From Rhizobium mesosinicum (GTDB lineage: Bacteria > Pseudomonadota > Alphaproteobacteria > Rhizobiales > Rhizobiaceae), in NCBI RefSeq assembly GCF_019511345.1, contig NZ_JAEUAK010000002.1:675641-739640 (forward strand): a DNA stretch of 64,000 bases. The letters run 5' to 3'. How positions within the stretch are numbered: the first letter of the stretch is position 1; every line of letters starts with the position of its first letter. Positions 19,324-29,782 of the stretch are shown piece by piece. A program made the translations under genes and the position numbers. The notes below the pieces were generated by a model that worked only from the letters and a program-made list of their open reading frames with translations, was not told where the DNA came from and ran no database searches.

Positions 19324-19725
19324 ATGGCAACAAGACCCACAACCTCGGCACCTTCGCAGCGTATGCTGCGCGTCGGCGAACAGGTTCGCGCAGCGATCAC
19401 TCAGGTGCTGCAGCGTGGCGAAGTCCGTGACGACATTATCGAAGCGACCGTGATTTCGATCTCCGAAGTGCGCATGTCGCCCGACCTGAAGATCGCAACG
19501 GCCTATGTGACGCCGCTCGGCGTTTCCGACCACAGTGTCGTCATCGAGGCGCTGAACCGCAACGCCAAGTTCATCCGTGGCCGGCTCGGACCGCAGCTGC
19601 GACAGATGAAGTACATGCCGGAAGTGCGCTTCCGCGATGATACCAGCTTCGACAATTACAAGAAGATCGACGATCTGCTGCGCTCACCAGAGGTGAGCCG
19701 CGATCTCGACAATGACGACGAATAA
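19324..19725 (+). CDS. rbfA: Ribosome-binding factor A
   Basis: A 133-residue KH-like protein that binds 16S rRNA helix 1 and is needed for 30S maturation and growth in the cold. The characteristic segments are [21 protein letters not shown] and [20 protein letters not shown]. The ATG at 19324 is used; a TTG five codons upstream is in frame but lies inside the spacer. It sits 12 bases upstream of truB. Confidence 0.94.
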   Translation: MATRPTTSAPSQRMLRVGEQVRAAITQVLQRGEVRDDIIEATVISISEVRMSPDLKIATAYVTPLGVSDHSVVIEALNRNAKFIRGRLGPQLRQMKYMPEVRFRDDTSFDNYKKIDDLLRSPEVSRDLDNDDE

Positions 19726-19737
19726 CAGAAGACACCG

Positions 19738-20670
19738 ATGTCCAAACCACGCAAACCCAAAGGCCGCCCGATTTCCGGCTGGCTCATCCTAGACAAGCCG
19801 GTGGATTTCGGCTCGACGGAAGCCGTTTCCAAGATCAAGTGGCTCTTCAAGGCGCAGAAATGCGGCCACGCAGGCACGCTCGACCCGCTTGCTTCGGGCA
19901 TGCTGCCGATCGCGCTCGGCGACGCCACCAAAACCGTTCCCTACGTGATGGACGGCCGCAAGATCTACGAATTTACCGTGACCTGGGGCGAAGAGCGAGC
20001 AACCGACGATCTCGAAGGCGACGTAACGCAGAGTTCCGACAAGCGCCCGAGCGAACAGCAGATCCGCGATATCCTGCCGAACTATATCGGCACGATCAGC
20101 CAAGTGCCGCCGCAGTTTTCCGCGATCAAAATCGCCGGTGAACGCGCCTATGATCTGGCGCGCGATGGCGAGGCGGTCGAGATCCCCTCGCGTGAAGTCG
20201 AGGTTCATCGTCTGACGCTTCTCGCCTGCCCGGATGCCAATACGGCGCATTTCGAGGTGGAATGCGGCAAGGGCACCTATGTGCGGGCGCTTGCCCGCGA
20301 TTTCGGCCGCGAAATCGGCTGCTACGGCCATATTTCCGGCCTGCGCCGGACTTTCGTCGCACCCTTCGCCGAAGAGACGATGGTGCCGCTTGCACAACTC
20401 ACGGCGCTCGAAGAGATCGAGGACATGGATGAGCGCCTTGCTGCGCTCGACGCACTGCTGATCGATACCTGCGAGGCACTGTCTGCACTGCCCCACCTTA
20501 TTATCAGCGATGACCAGGCGCACCGGCTGAAGATGGGCAACCCGATCATGGTGCGTGGCCGCGACGCGCCGGTTGCCGAAAGCGAGGCCTATGCGACGGC
20601 CCGCGGCAGGCTGATCGCAATCGGGGAGATCGGACAGGGTGAATTCCGGCCGAAGCGCGTTTTCGGCTGA
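19738..20670 (+). CDS. truB: tRNA pseudouridine(55) synthase
   Basis: It makes pseudouridine 55 in the T-loop of tRNAs. The 310 residues contain the catalytic Asp49 in [12 protein letters not shown] and later family segments ([36 protein letters not shown]). It has a C-terminal PUA-like region. It belongs to the translation-factor cluster and follows rbfA closely. Confidence 0.95.
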   Translation: MSKPRKPKGRPISGWLILDKPVDFGSTEAVSKIKWLFKAQKCGHAGTLDPLASGMLPIALGDATKTVPYVMDGRKIYEFTVTWGEERATDDLEGDVTQSSDKRPSEQQIRDILPNYIGTISQVPPQFSAIKIAGERAYDLARDGEAVEIPSREVEVHRLTLLACPDANTAHFEVECGKGTYVRALARDFGREIGCYGHISGLRRTFVAPFAEETMVPLAQLTALEEIEDMDERLAALDALLIDTCEALSALPHLIISDDQAHRLKMGNPIMVRGRDAPVAESEAYATARGRLIAIGEIGQGEFRPKRVFG

Positions 20671-20721
20671 CCGTTACAACCAGCGGCAATTGTCAGAAGT
20701 CAGTGATGCGATATGTTTCCA

Positions 20722-20742
20722 GACGGGCCAAAACGGCCCGTC
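20722..20742. repeat. Hairpin between truB and the hydrolase gene
   Basis: GACGGGCC (20722-20729) pairs with GGCCCGTC (20735-20742) across a short A-rich loop. No T-run follows, so it is not a full intrinsic terminator in either direction. Confidence 0.45.
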
Positions 20743-20755
20743 AAAGGGGAAGAAT

Positions 20756-21607
20756 ATGCGCGGAATTGCATTGGGAATACTGACACTCTTTTCGCTGTTT
20801 CTCACGGTCTCGATCGCTCAATCTGGCGAACGCTGGGCCGAACTTCCGGCCTTTCCTCCGATGCCGGAGCCGAAGGCAAGCGGCATGGCTGACGTCAACG
20901 ATATCAAGATGTATTACGCCGAATATGGCGAGGGCGACCCGATCCTCTTCATCCACGGCGGGCTTGGAAATGCCGATGTCTGGGGCCATCAGGTCGCCGA
21001 TTTCGCCAAAGATCACCTCGTCATCGTTGCCGACAGCCGCGGGCACGGGCGCTCCATGCGCAGCCAGCAGCCTTTCGGCTATGATCTGATGACATCGGAT
21101 TATGCAGCACTTCTCGACTATCTGAAAATCGGCAAGGTGACGCTGGTCGGATGGTCGGATGGCGGCATCATCGGCATCGACATGGCGATGAAACATCCGG
21201 AGAAGCTTACGCGTGTCATCGCCCAGGCGGCAAATGTCACGACCGACGGCGTGAAAGCCGACGTCATGAACAACAAGACTTTCAACGACTACATCAATGT
21301 CGCCGGCGAATATTACAAGAAGCTGTCGCCGACTCCGAACGAATACGACGCCTTCGTCGCCCAGATCTCCGAAATGTGGGCGACACAGCCTGCCTGGACG
21401 GCAGCAGATCTCGGAAAGATCACGGTACCCATCACACTGGCCATCGGCGATCATGACGAAGCCGTAAAGCTCGATCATACGGAAATGATGGCGAAAGAAA
21501 TTCCAGGCGCAAAACTCGTCATCTTGAAGGATGCCAGCCATTTCGCCATGCTGCAGGATCCCGAGGGATACGATGCGATGATCCGGGACGCTATGGCGGG
21601 GCGCTGA
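20756..21607 (+). CDS. Exported alpha/beta-fold hydrolase
   Basis: A 283-residue hydrolase with a signal peptide or N-terminal anchor (about residues 3-22). The alpha/beta fold shows an oxyanion segment HGGLGNADVW (from 67), the nucleophile Ser134 in GWSDGG, and probable catalytic Asp (232 or 234) and His262. Similarity is greatest to esterase/haloperoxidase-like hydrolases; the substrate is unknown. The start at 20756 has AGGGGAAG before it, whereas the longer open frame has no signal sequence. Confidence 0.85.
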   Translation: MRGIALGILTLFSLFLTVSIAQSGERWAELPAFPPMPEPKASGMADVNDIKMYYAEYGEGDPILFIHGGLGNADVWGHQVADFAKDHLVIVADSRGHGRSMRSQQPFGYDLMTSDYAALLDYLKIGKVTLVGWSDGGIIGIDMAMKHPEKLTRVIAQAANVTTDGVKADVMNNKTFNDYINVAGEYYKKLSPTPNEYDAFVAQISEMWATQPAWTAADLGKITVPITLAIGDHDEAVKLDHTEMMAKEIPGAKLVILKDASHFAMLQDPEGYDAMIRDAMAGR

Positions 21608-21757
21608 AACCGCTGCGGGTGCCCCTCTTTCCATCGCTGCTTATTTGGTTTATAGGCAGCGCCAGCATCAGGGTATTCCCGATTGCATTCGCGGCCAAGG
21701 CTGGACGACATCCCGGCTTTTGGCGACTTTAACTCCTCTCAACGAAAGGATTGTCCG

Positions 21758-22027
21758 ATGTCGATCACTGCTGAGCGCAAGGCTGCGCTGATCAAGGAAT
21801 ATGCGACCGCCGAAGGCGACACCGGTTCGCCGGAAGTCCAGGTTGCGATCCTCACCGAGCGCATCAACAACCTGACGGAACACTTCAAGGACCACAAGAA
21901 GGATAACCATTCCCGCCGTGGTCTGCTGACGCTCGTTTCCAGCCGCCGCTCGCTTCTTGACTATCTCAAGAAGAAGGACGAAGGCCGCTACACTAAGCTG
22001 ATCAACGGCCTGGGTATCCGCCGCTAA
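21758..22027 (+). CDS. rpsO: 30S ribosomal protein S15
   Basis: An 89-residue primary 16S rRNA-binding protein of the small subunit platform. The sequence [21 protein letters not shown] and the C-terminal [22 protein letters not shown] region are diagnostic. The ATG at 21758 follows AACGAAAGGA. It lies upstream of pnp, as in most proteobacteria, but a strong terminator separates the two. Confidence 0.96.
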   Translation: MSITAERKAALIKEYATAEGDTGSPEVQVAILTERINNLTEHFKDHKKDNHSRRGLLTLVSSRRSLLDYLKKKDEGRYTKLINGLGIRR

Positions 22028-22032
22028 TGATT

Positions 22033-22069
22033 TTCGGCGGGCGAAGCACTTCGCCCGCCGAATGTTTTT
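22033..22069 (+). terminator. Intrinsic terminator after rpsO
   Basis: A perfect 12-bp stem, TTCGGCGGGCGA (22033-22044) with TCGCCCGCCGAA (22051-22062), is followed by TGTTTTT. It ends rpsO transcription and makes pnp expression depend on read-through or its own promoter. Confidence 0.9.
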
Positions 22070-22357
22070 CGGGACAAATTTCCCGATGATATTTTCCAGG
22101 CGCGCGCTATCTGCGTGAATGGAAAGACGGCAGACCCGGATGGGCCGGTTCTGCCAAACCAACCGCTGACCTGTCATGGGGCAGGATTGCCGGATGCTTT
22201 CGGCCAGAGTTCCGCAAGAGCTTTGGCCCGATTTCCCAAGGGAGATCGTCCACTCAAAGCTTCCCGTTGTCTTGCCCGTGATACGTCACACTGATTGCGG
22301 TCGACCCTGCGCTGCTCCTGATGGAGGAGGCGCGCTGGCTGCATTGAAGGACAGGAC
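22070..22357 (+). other. rpsO-pnp intergenic region
   Basis: About 290 bases without a convincing gene. It should hold the pnp promoter and a leader. In enterobacteria this leader carries an RNase III-processed stem that gives autoregulation; no long stem of that kind was recognised here by eye. Confidence 0.5.
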
Positions 22358-24508
22358 ATGTTCGATACACATAAAGTAGAAATCGAGTGGGCAGGCCGCC
22401 CGCTCAAGCTCGAGACCGGCAAGATCGCCCGCCAGGCTGACGGCGCCGTACTCGCCACCTACGGCGAAACCGTCGTTCTCGCAACGGTCGTTTCCGCCAA
22501 GGCGCCGAAGCCCGGCCAGGACTTCTTCCCGCTGACGGTCAACTATCAAGAAAAGACCTATGCGGCCGGCAAGATCCCCGGCGGTTACTTCAAGCGCGAA
22601 GGTCGGCCGAGCGAAAACGAAACCCTCGTTTCCCGCCTGATCGACCGCCCGATCCGTCCGCTCTTCCCGGAAGGCTACAAGAACGACACGCAGGTCGTCG
22701 TCACCGTCATCCAGCACGATCTCGAGAACAACCCGGACATCCTGTCCATGGTTGCGACCTCGGCTGCGCTGACGCTATCAGGCGTTCCCTTCATGGGGCC
22801 GGTCGGCGGCGCACGCGTCGGCTACATCAACGGCGAATACGTTCTCAACCCGCATCTCGACGAGATGGATGAATCGAGCCTCGACCTCGTCGTTGCCGGA
22901 ACCTACGATGCCGTCCTGATGGTTGAATCCGAAGCCAAGGAGCTTCCGGAAGACGTCATGCTCGGCGCCGTCATGTTCGGCCACAAGGGCTTCCAGCCGG
23001 TTCTCGACGCGATCATCAAGCTCGCCGAAGTTGCCGCCAAGGAGCCGCGTGACTTCCAGCCGGAAGACTACTCGGCTCTCGAAACCGAAATGCTCGGCAT
23101 TGCCGAAGGCGAACTTCGCGAAGCCTATAAGATCACCCAGAAGGCCGATCGCTACGCCGCGGTCGACGCTGTCAAGGCGAAGGTAAAGGCGCACTTCCTC
23201 CCCGAGGAAGGCGAAGCCCGGTACACGGCTGAGGAAGTCGGCGCGATCTTTAAGCACCTGCAGGCCAAGATCGTCCGCTGGAACATTCTCGACACCAAGA
23301 GCCGCATCGACGGCCGCGACCTCGAAACCGTTCGTCCGATCGTATCGGAAGTCGGCCTTCTGCCGCGGACGCATGGTTCGGCGCTCTTCACCCGCGGTGA
23401 AACGCAGGCGATCGTGGTTGCCACGCTCGGCACCGGCGAGGACGAACAGTATGTCGACAGCCTGACGGGCATGTACAAGGAGCGCTTCCTGCTCCATTAC
23501 AACTTCCCTCCCTACTCGGTTGGCGAAACCGGCCGCATGGGCTCTCCGGGCCGTCGTGAAATCGGTCATGGCAAGCTCGCATGGCGTGCAATTCGTCCGA
23601 TGCTGCCGTCCGCCGAACAATTCCCCTACACGCTGCGCGTCGTCTCCGAGATCACCGAGTCGAATGGCTCGTCCTCGATGGCCACCGTCTGCGGCACCTC
23701 GCTTGCTCTGATGGATGCGGGCGTACCGCTCGCGAAGCCGGTGGCCGGTATCGCCATGGGTCTGATCCTGGAAGGCGATCGCTTCGCCGTCCTCTCCGAC
23801 ATTCTCGGTGACGAAGATCACCTCGGCGACATGGATTTCAAGGTCGCAGGTACTGCCGACGGCATCACCTCGCTGCAGATGGACATCAAGATCGCCGGTA
23901 TCACCGAAGAGATCATGAGGGTCGCTCTTGCCCAGGCCCAGGGCGGCCGCGCCCACATTCTCGGCGAAATGGCGAAGGCCATCACCGAAAGCCGTGGCCA
24001 GCTCGGGGAATTTGCTCCGCGCATCGAAGTCATGAACATTCCGGTCGACAAGATCCGCGAAGTCATCGGTTCCGGCGGCAAGGTCATCCGCGAAATCGTC
24101 GAGAAGACCGGCGCGAAGATCAACATCGAGGACGACGGCACCGTCAAGATCGCTTCTTCCTCGGGCAAGGAAATCGAAGCGGCCCGCAAGTGGATCCATT
24201 CCATCGTTGCCGAGCCGGAAGTTGGCCAGATCTACGAAGGCACTGTTGTCAAGACCGCCGACTTCGGCGCTTTCGTCAACTTCTTCGGCGCCCGCGATGG
24301 CCTCGTTCACATTTCGCAGCTCGCTTCCGAGCGCGTCGCAAAGACCCAGGATATCGTCAAGGAAGGCGACAAGGTCTGGGTCAAGCTGCTCGGCTTCGAC
24401 GAGCGTGGCAAGGTTCGCCTCTCCATGAAGGTTGTCGATCAGGCCACCGGCCAGGAAATCCCGGCCGCAGAAAAGGGCGATAAGAAGAAGGATGAAGCGG
24501 CCGAATAA
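22358..24508 (+). CDS. pnp: Polyribonucleotide nucleotidyltransferase (PNPase)
   Basis: A phosphorolytic 3'-5' exoribonuclease and part of the RNA degradosome. The 716 residues are ordered as a first RNase PH domain (1-140), a helical domain, a second RNase PH domain (about 310-545, with [23 protein letters not shown]), a KH domain (about 555-615, with [12 protein letters not shown]) and an S1 domain (about 620-690). A Lys/Glu-rich tail ends the protein. GAAGGACAGG precedes the ATG. Confidence 0.96.
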   Translation: MFDTHKVEIEWAGRPLKLETGKIARQADGAVLATYGETVVLATVVSAKAPKPGQDFFPLTVNYQEKTYAAGKIPGGYFKREGRPSENETLVSRLIDRPIRPLFPEGYKNDTQVVVTVIQHDLENNPDILSMVATSAALTLSGVPFMGPVGGARVGYINGEYVLNPHLDEMDESSLDLVVAGTYDAVLMVESEAKELPEDVMLGAVMFGHKGFQPVLDAIIKLAEVAAKEPRDFQPEDYSALETEMLGIAEGELREAYKITQKADRYAAVDAVKAKVKAHFLPEEGEARYTAEEVGAIFKHLQAKIVRWNILDTKSRIDGRDLETVRPIVSEVGLLPRTHGSALFTRGETQAIVVATLGTGEDEQYVDSLTGMYKERFLLHYNFPPYSVGETGRMGSPGRREIGHGKLAWRAIRPMLPSAEQFPYTLRVVSEITESNGSSSMATVCGTSLALMDAGVPLAKPVAGIAMGLILEGDRFAVLSDILGDEDHLGDMDFKVAGTADGITSLQMDIKIAGITEEIMRVALAQAQGGRAHILGEMAKAITESRGQLGEFAPRIEVMNIPVDKIREVIGSGGKVIREIVEKTGAKINIEDDGTVKIASSSGKEIEAARKWIHSIVAEPEVGQIYEGTVVKTADFGAFVNFFGARDGLVHISQLASERVAKTQDIVKEGDKVWVKLLGFDERGKVRLSMKVVDQATGQEIPAAEKGDKKKDEAAE

Positions 24509-24532
24509 GCCGCGCCTTCTGAACTGATATCC

Positions 24533-24563
24533 GGGCGCGGGACTGTTTCCGCGCCCTTTTTGT
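24533..24563 (+). terminator. Intrinsic terminator after pnp
   Basis: The stem GGGCGCGG (24533-24540) with CCGCGCCC (24549-24556) is followed by five T residues. It closes the pnp transcript. Confidence 0.88.
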
Positions 24564-24642
24564 ATTCGACCTTTGCGCAATCGCGGACGAATAAGCCGCA
24601 GCGCACTTTTTCCGGAATTGCTCCAGACGACGGGACCAGACC

Positions 24643-25659
24643 ATGAGCCGCGAAACGCTAAAAACTCTCTTCCACCCCTTTGTCAGCGAAACAGTAGCAT
24701 CGCCCGGCGAAGGCGAGCGTGTGCTCTTCCTTGGGGCAGAGGCGGGCTTTGGGCTGCCCGAGGGTTTTACCGCATCGCTTGCGGCCGTGCAGGGCTTCAA
24801 ACCGCTCTACAGGCAGCTTCTGGCACAACGTATCGAAGCCAATCCGGAGATCCACGGTGAAGACTACGATGCGGGCCTGGTGCTCTGCACCAAACACAAA
24901 GGTGAGAACGAAGCCAATATCGCCGCCGCCCTTTCCCGCGTGAAGGCCGGTGGGCTGATCGTCGTTGCCGGCGGCAAGGAAGACGGTATCCAGCCACTGC
25001 GCAAACGTGTGGAAAGTTTCGGCCTCGATACCGAGCATATGCCGAAATATCATGGCGTCGCCTTCTGGTTCGGCCGGCCGGCCGATGTCAGCGAGATCGT
25101 CGCAAAGTTTGGTAAGTCGCCGGTGCGTGTCGAAGGCCGCTTCATCGCCTCGCCCGGCATGTTCTCGCATGACAGGCTCGACGCAGGTTCGCAGCTTCTC
25201 GCCTCGCGCCTGCCGACCGATTTCTCTGGCGATGCGGCCGATTTCGGCGCCGGCTGGGGCTGTCTCTCCGTCGAACTGGCGCAGAAATCTCCGAATCTTA
25301 CCCGCCTTGACCTCTACGAAGCCAACTACGAGGCCCTGGAGGCCGCTAAGGCCAATCTGGCGGAGAACTGCCCGAACGCGCCTGCGCGCTTCTTCTGGCA
25401 CGATCTGGCGGGCGAGCCGGTGCGGGACAAATACGATCTTGTCATTATGAATCCGCCCTTCCATGAGGGCCATGCCGCTGAGCCTTCACTCGGACAGGCG
25501 ATGATCAAGACGGCCGCCTCTTCGCTGCGCGGCGGTGGACGGCTGATGCTTGTCGCCAATCGAGGCCTGCCATATGAGCCGGTGCTCGCGGAGCATTTCA
25601 AGGATAGCGGCGAGACCTGCCGCAATGCCCGCTTCAAGGTGTTGTGGGCACGGAAATGA
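24643..25659 (+). CDS. Class I SAM-dependent methyltransferase (RsmC/RlmG-like)
   Basis: A 338-residue two-domain methyltransferase. A degenerate N-terminal half (about 1-165) is followed by a C-terminal Rossmann MTase with DFGAGWG (200-206) for SAM binding and the NPPF motif at 270-273. That motif marks N6-adenine or N2-guanine methylation. This layout matches RsmC, which makes m2G1207 in 16S rRNA. The exact target is inferred from domain layout. The gene stands alone between pnp and the convergent fab operon. Confidence 0.85.
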   Translation: MSRETLKTLFHPFVSETVASPGEGERVLFLGAEAGFGLPEGFTASLAAVQGFKPLYRQLLAQRIEANPEIHGEDYDAGLVLCTKHKGENEANIAAALSRVKAGGLIVVAGGKEDGIQPLRKRVESFGLDTEHMPKYHGVAFWFGRPADVSEIVAKFGKSPVRVEGRFIASPGMFSHDRLDAGSQLLASRLPTDFSGDAADFGAGWGCLSVELAQKSPNLTRLDLYEANYEALEAAKANLAENCPNAPARFFWHDLAGEPVRDKYDLVIMNPPFHEGHAAEPSLGQAMIKTAASSLRGGGRLMLVANRGLPYEPVLAEHFKDSGETCRNARFKVLWARK

Positions 25660-25660
25660 A

Positions 25661-25690
25661 AAAGGCGGCCAGTGCCACCTTTTCTTTTTA
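25661..25690. terminator. Bidirectional terminator between the methyltransferase and fabI
   Basis: AAAGGCGG pairs with CCACCTTT (one mismatch) across a short loop, with an A-run on the left and T-runs on the right. It serves the plus-strand methyltransferase and the minus-strand fab operon, which converge here. Confidence 0.75.
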
Positions 25691-25703
25691 AGCCTGTCCG
25701 GCC

Positions 25704-26510
25704 CTACTCGACGTCTGCCTTGCGCAGCGTCTCCAGTGTCGGCATGGACGTGATGTTGTAGCCCGCATCGACGAAGTGGATTTCGCCGGTCACGCCCGTC
25801 GAGAGATCCGAAAGCAGGTAGAGCGCGGAACTGCCGACCTGGTCGATCGTGACGGTCTTGCGCAGCGGGGCATTGCGCTGGTTCCACGAAAGTATGGCGC
25901 GGGCATCGGAAATGCCGGCGCCGGCGAGGGTGCGGATCGGGCCGGCGGAGATGGCGTTGACGCGGATGCCGCGCGGGCCGTAATCGGCCGCTAGATAGCG
26001 CACGGAGGCTTCCAGAGCGGCCTTGGCGACGCCCATGACGTTGTAGTTCGGAATGACGCGCGTCGAGCCGTTATAGGTCAGCGTCAGCATGGTGCCGCCA
26101 TCTTCCATCAGCGGCGCACAGCGCTTGGCGATCTCCGTGAAGGAGAAACAGGAAATGACCATGGTACGGCTGAAATTCTCGCGCGTCGTATCGGCGTAGA
26201 GGCCCTTCAGCTCGTTCTTATCGGAAAAGCCGATAGCATGGACGATGAAATCCAGCTTGCCCCAGCGCTCTTTGATCGCGTCAATGACTGTATCGACCGA
26301 AGCGATATCCTCGACATCGCAGGGGAGCAAAAAGTCGGAGCCGAGTTCGGCTGCAAGTGGCTTGACGCGCTTGCCAAGTGCATCGCCCTGGAAGGTGAAA
26401 GCCAGTTCAGCGCCCTGTGCAGCGAGCGCCTTCGAAATTCCCCACGCGATCGAGTGGTTGTTTGCGACGCCCATGATGAGGCCGCGCTTACCCTGCATGA
26501 TTCCGGTCAT
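25704..26510 (-). CDS. fabI: Enoyl-[acyl-carrier-protein] reductase (NADH)
   Basis: It performs the last reduction of each fatty acid elongation cycle. The 268 residues form an SDR fold with the variant nucleotide-binding motif GVANNHSIAWGI (from 14) and the FabI active-site set Tyr146, Tyr156 and Lys163, numbered exactly as in E. coli FabI. It is the third gene of fabA-fabB-fabI. Its ATG lies 4 bases after the fabB stop, so translation is probably coupled. The longer open frame running into fabB is spurious. Confidence 0.95.
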   Translation of the reverse strand: MTGIMQGKRGLIMGVANNHSIAWGISKALAAQGAELAFTFQGDALGKRVKPLAAELGSDFLLPCDVEDIASVDTVIDAIKERWGKLDFIVHAIGFSDKNELKGLYADTTRENFSRTMVISCFSFTEIAKRCAPLMEDGGTMLTLTYNGSTRVIPNYNVMGVAKAALEASVRYLAADYGPRGIRVNAISAGPIRTLAGAGISDARAILSWNQRNAPLRKTVTIDQVGSSALYLLSDLSTGVTGEIHFVDAGYNITSMPTLETLRKADVE

Positions 26511-26514
26511 ACTG

Positions 26515-27747
26515 TTATCCGTTATAGCGCTGGAACACGAGCGTGGCGTTGGTGCCGCCGAAGCCGAAGGAGTTGGAGAGAGCGAGGTCGATCTTTGCAT
26601 TGTCGATACGCTTGCGGACGATCGGCACACCTTCGAATTCCGGATCGAGTTCCCTAATGTGCGCGCTCTCGCCAATGAACCCTTCCTGCATCATCAGCAG
26701 AGAATAGATCGATTCCTGCACGCCGGCGGCACCGAGCGAATGGCCCGTCAACGACTTGGTGGACTGGATATGCGGCAGCTTGTCGCCGAAGACCGCGCGG
26801 ATGGCGCCGATTTCCTTGCTGTCGCCAACCGGCGTCGAGGTGCCGTGCGTGTTGATGTAGTCGATATCGCCCTTCACAGTCGCCAGCGCCTGACGCATGC
26901 AGCGGATAGCACCTTCGCCCGAGGGAGCGACCATGTCATAGCCATCGGAGGTTGCGCCGTAACCGACGACTTCCGCATAGATCTTAGCGCCACGCGCCTT
27001 GGCATGTTCCAACTCTTCAAGCACGAGGACGCCGGCGCCGCCGGCGATGACGAAGCCGTCACGGCTGACATCATAGGCGCGCGAAGCCGATTCTGGCGTG
27101 TCGTTATACTTGGAGGACATGGCGCCCATGGCGTCGAAGAGGTTCGACATCGTCCAGTCGAGATCTTCGTGGCCGCCGGCAAACATCATGTCCTGCTTGC
27201 CCCACTGGATCATTTCCACGGCATTGCCGATGCAATGCGCTGACGTGGAGCAGGCAGACGAGATCGAATAGTTGACGCCGTGGATCTTGAACCAGGTGGC
27301 AAGCGTTGCGGACGCGGTGGACGACATGGCCTTCGGCACGGCGAAGGGGCCAATGCGCTTCGGGCTGTTGTTCTTGACGGTGATCTCGGCTGCTTCGATG
27401 AGCGTGCGTGTGGACGGACCGCCGGAACCCATGATGATGCCGACGCGCTCGTTTTCGCTGTATTCCTTCTCCTCCAGACCGGAATCGGCGATCGCCTGCT
27501 TCATGGCGACATGGTTCCAGGCGCCGCCCTGCGAGAGGAAGCGCATGGCGCGGCGATCGACCAATTCGGCAAGCTTGTCGGCGCCCAGCTTAGGGCTGCC
27601 CCAAACCTGGCACTTGAAGCCGTGTTCGGCGAAGTCGCTGGAGAAGGAAATGCCGGACTTTGTCTGGCGCAGCGATTCCGTGACTTCGGCCGCGTCGTTT
27701 CCGATCGAAGACACGACACCCAGACCCGTGACAACTACCCGTCTCAT
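26515..27747 (-). CDS. fabB: 3-oxoacyl-[acyl-carrier-protein] synthase I
   Basis: A condensing enzyme that elongates cis-3-decenoyl-ACP and so commits carbon to unsaturated fatty acids. The 410 residues show the Cys-His-His triad: Cys166 in SSACSTSAH, His301 in HGTSTP and His336 in [10 protein letters not shown]. Being encoded between fabA and fabI supports FabB rather than FabF. ATG starts with [10 protein letters not shown]. Confidence 0.95.
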   Translation of the reverse strand: MRRVVVTGLGVVSSIGNDAAEVTESLRQTKSGISFSSDFAEHGFKCQVWGSPKLGADKLAELVDRRAMRFLSQGGAWNHVAMKQAIADSGLEEKEYSENERVGIIMGSGGPSTRTLIEAAEITVKNNSPKRIGPFAVPKAMSSTASATLATWFKIHGVNYSISSACSTSAHCIGNAVEMIQWGKQDMMFAGGHEDLDWTMSNLFDAMGAMSSKYNDTPESASRAYDVSRDGFVIAGGAGVLVLEELEHAKARGAKIYAEVVGYGATSDGYDMVAPSGEGAIRCMRQALATVKGDIDYINTHGTSTPVGDSKEIGAIRAVFGDKLPHIQSTKSLTGHSLGAAGVQESIYSLLMMQEGFIGESAHIRELDPEFEGVPIVRKRIDNAKIDLALSNSFGFGGTNATLVFQRYNG

Positions 27748-27791
27748 CTGATCAAACCCTTGTTGTTTCGTGAGCCGCTCGAAATGCGGTT

Positions 27792-28307
27792 TCAGGCCGT
27801 CTTGTCTTTCGAGAGACCGACGCGAAGATCGGTCGCCTGATAAATGGTTTCGCCATCCGCCTTCAGCCAGCCGTCGGCGGTACCGAGCACCAGACGGCCG
27901 CGCATGACACGCTTGAAGTCGATACCATATTCAATCAGCTTCGTGTGCGGGCGGACCATGCCCTTGAACTTCACTTCGCCGGTCGAGAGCGCCATGCCGC
28001 GGCCCTGTTCACCGAGCCAACCCAGATAGAAGCCGGTCAGCTGCCACATGCCGTCGAGGCCGAGGCAGCCAGGCATGATTGGATTACCTTCGAAATGGCA
28101 GGGGAAATACCAGTCGTCAGGGCGAACATCGTATTCGGCCCGCAGATAGCCCTTGTCGAAGGCGCCGCCCGTTTCAGAGATATCCGTGATGCGATGAACC
28201 ATCAGCATAGGCGGCAAAGGCAGCTGCGCATTGCCAGGCCCGAACAGCTCGCCATGTGCGCAGGCGATGAGTTCTTCATACGAGTAGCTGGACTGTCTGG
28301 TCGTCAT
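27792..28307 (-). CDS. fabA: 3-hydroxydecanoyl-ACP dehydratase/isomerase
   Basis: It dehydrates 3-hydroxydecanoyl-ACP and isomerises the trans-2 to the cis-3 product, the branch point for anaerobic-type unsaturated fatty acid synthesis. The 171 residues contain the hot-dog active-site residues His71 ([13 protein letters not shown]) and Asp85 (GLDGMWQL), matching the E. coli His70/Asp84 pair. It is the first gene of the fab operon and is divergent from irr. Confidence 0.95.
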   Translation of the reverse strand: MTTRQSSYSYEELIACAHGELFGPGNAQLPLPPMLMVHRITDISETGGAFDKGYLRAEYDVRPDDWYFPCHFEGNPIMPGCLGLDGMWQLTGFYLGWLGEQGRGMALSTGEVKFKGMVRPHTKLIEYGIDFKRVMRGRLVLGTADGWLKADGETIYQATDLRVGLSKDKTA

Positions 28308-28610
28308 AAATCTCTGTTTCCCCCCGCGTTCTTGGCGATGGATGTGTGTCTTTAGTCCAAGTTCTTCATAAAATGAAGCGCAAGCGTGGCGGCTTCATTT
28401 TTTGGTTCCGGACTGGGCCTGAGCCAGTATTTGGTGGTCGCATACAGGAAGGCCAGGGCCGGGACCAGACCTAATTGCGTCAAAAGCCCGTTTTTGCGGC
28501 CTTTCGAAGGCTCTTGTCCCCATTGAACTATTGAAAGGCTTTTGCGCAAAAGTTATATCGCTTGGAACAAACATGATTGCTTTTCGCCAGAATAACCGGA
28601 GTTGGTGTTA
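28308..28610. other. fabA-irr divergent intergenic region
   Basis: 303 bases between two divergent genes. The irr-proximal side holds a clear promoter with a palindrome, annotated separately. A 65-codon minus-strand open frame (28352-28549) crosses it but shows no family features and lies over the irr promoter, so it is not called as a gene. Confidence 0.6.
28531..28559 (+). promoter_or_regulatory. irr promoter with a 14-bp palindrome in the spacer
   Basis: TTGAAA (28531-28536) and TATATC (28554-28559) are 17 bases apart. The perfect palindrome CTTTTGCGCAAAAG (28539-28552) lies entirely inside the spacer, an ideal position for a repressor. It does not match the RirA IRO-box or the usual Irr ICE motif as generally written, so the binding protein is unknown. 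Confidence 0.55.
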
Positions 28611-29030
28611 ATGACGGGTGAAACCCCGATCGCCATTGAGGTCAGGCTGCGTAGCGCAGGCCTGCGTCCCACCCGCCAGCGCGTTGCGCTTGGCGACCTC
28701 CTGTTTGCCAAGGGCGACCGGCATTTGACTGTCGAGGAACTGCACGAGGAAGCGGTTACCGCCGGCGTGCCGGTTTCGCTCGCGACGGTCTACAATACGC
28801 TGCATCAGTTCACAGAAGCCGGCCTGATCCGCGTTCTCGCCGTCGAAAGCGCCAAGACCTATTTCGATACCAATGTCTCCGATCACCATCACTTTTTCGT
28901 CGAAGGCGAAAACGAAGTGCTCGATATTCCGATCAGCAAACTGACCATCGACAATCTGCCGCCGCCGCCCGAGGGCATGGAAATTGCCCATGTCGACGTG
29001 GTGATCCGCCTGCGCCAGAAGCAGGGCTGA
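28611..29030 (+). CDS. irr: Iron response regulator Irr (Fur family)
   Basis: A 139-residue haem-responsive regulator that controls iron-dependent genes in Rhizobiales, mostly acting under iron limitation. The Fur-type winged helix covers about 10-85 (LRPTRQRVALGDLLF, SLATVYNTLHQFTEAGLI). The dimerisation domain includes the SDHHHFFVEG metal/haem-binding segment characteristic of Irr. ATG at 28611 has GGAG 9 bases upstream. It converges with the TRIC/UPF0126 gene with a 3-base gap. Confidence 0.93.
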   Translation: MTGETPIAIEVRLRSAGLRPTRQRVALGDLLFAKGDRHLTVEELHEEAVTAGVPVSLATVYNTLHQFTEAGLIRVLAVESAKTYFDTNVSDHHHFFVEGENEVLDIPISKLTIDNLPPPPEGMEIAHVDVVIRLRQKQG

Positions 29031-29033
29031 TCT

Positions 29034-29669
29034 TCACATCACATCGTCAGGATGCCGGCCAGGCATGTGCTTGTAGGTCGGGAATGTCCAGCCGAACCAC
29101 AGAGCGCCGCCACGTACTGCGAAGGCTGCCGCGACACCGCAGGCTGATGCGATGTAGAGCTCGGCGCCAAGCGCATTGACACCGGTAAAGACGCCGGATC
29201 CCACCAGGGCCGCCGTTACGTAGATTTCCGGGCGCAGGAGCACGGATGGTTCGTTTGCCAAGAGATCGCGCAGGATGCCGCCGAAGGTCGCCGTCAGCGC
29301 GCCAGTGACGATGGCGATCGTCGGCGAGCCGGTCGCGGCCAATCCCTTGGCGGCGCCGAGCACGCAATAGGCGGCAAGACCGACCGCATCGAGCCAGATC
29401 AGCAGGCGGTAGCGCGATTCCAGGAGATGGGCCGTAAAGAAAACGACAATGCCTGCGATGCAGCAGATGACAATATAGAGCGGGTTCAACACCCAAAAGA
29501 CCGGCACGCGGCCGAGGATGATGTCGCGCACGGTACCGCCGCCCGTCCCCGTCACGATAGCGAAAAACAGAAAGCCTATCAGGTCGAGCTGCTTGCGCGA
29601 GGCGGCCAGCGCGCCGGTTGCGGCAAAGAGGGCAATGCCGGCATAATCGAGATAGACGAGCAATGACAT
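29034..29669 (-). CDS. TRIC/UPF0126 family membrane protein
   Basis: A 211-residue inner-membrane protein with seven predicted hydrophobic segments arranged as two repeats. The glycine-rich signature GTGGGTVRDIILG and its repeat TATFGGILRDLLANE are hallmarks of the YicG/TRIC cation channel family. Bacterial TRIC homologues conduct monovalent cations; physiological role here unknown. Confidence 0.9.
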   Translation of the reverse strand: MSLLVYLDYAGIALFAATGALAASRKQLDLIGFLFFAIVTGTGGGTVRDIILGRVPVFWVLNPLYIVICCIAGIVVFFTAHLLESRYRLLIWLDAVGLAAYCVLGAAKGLAATGSPTIAIVTGALTATFGGILRDLLANEPSVLLRPEIYVTAALVGSGVFTGVNALGAELYIASACGVAAAFAVRGGALWFGWTFPTYKHMPGRHPDDVM

Positions 29670-29782
29670 CAGGGCCTCCAGACCGGCGGAACGAGACCCA
29701 CTGAATCATCGCGGCAAGGGCGGCGCAAGGCGGCGCGCCCAGAATGGAAGGCCAGAGAGCCTTTATCCATAAGAGGAAAGCC

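Noticed and set aside
28352..28549. 65-codon minus-strand open frame between fabA and irr
   Set aside because: It lies over the irr promoter, shows no family features and has no ribosome site.
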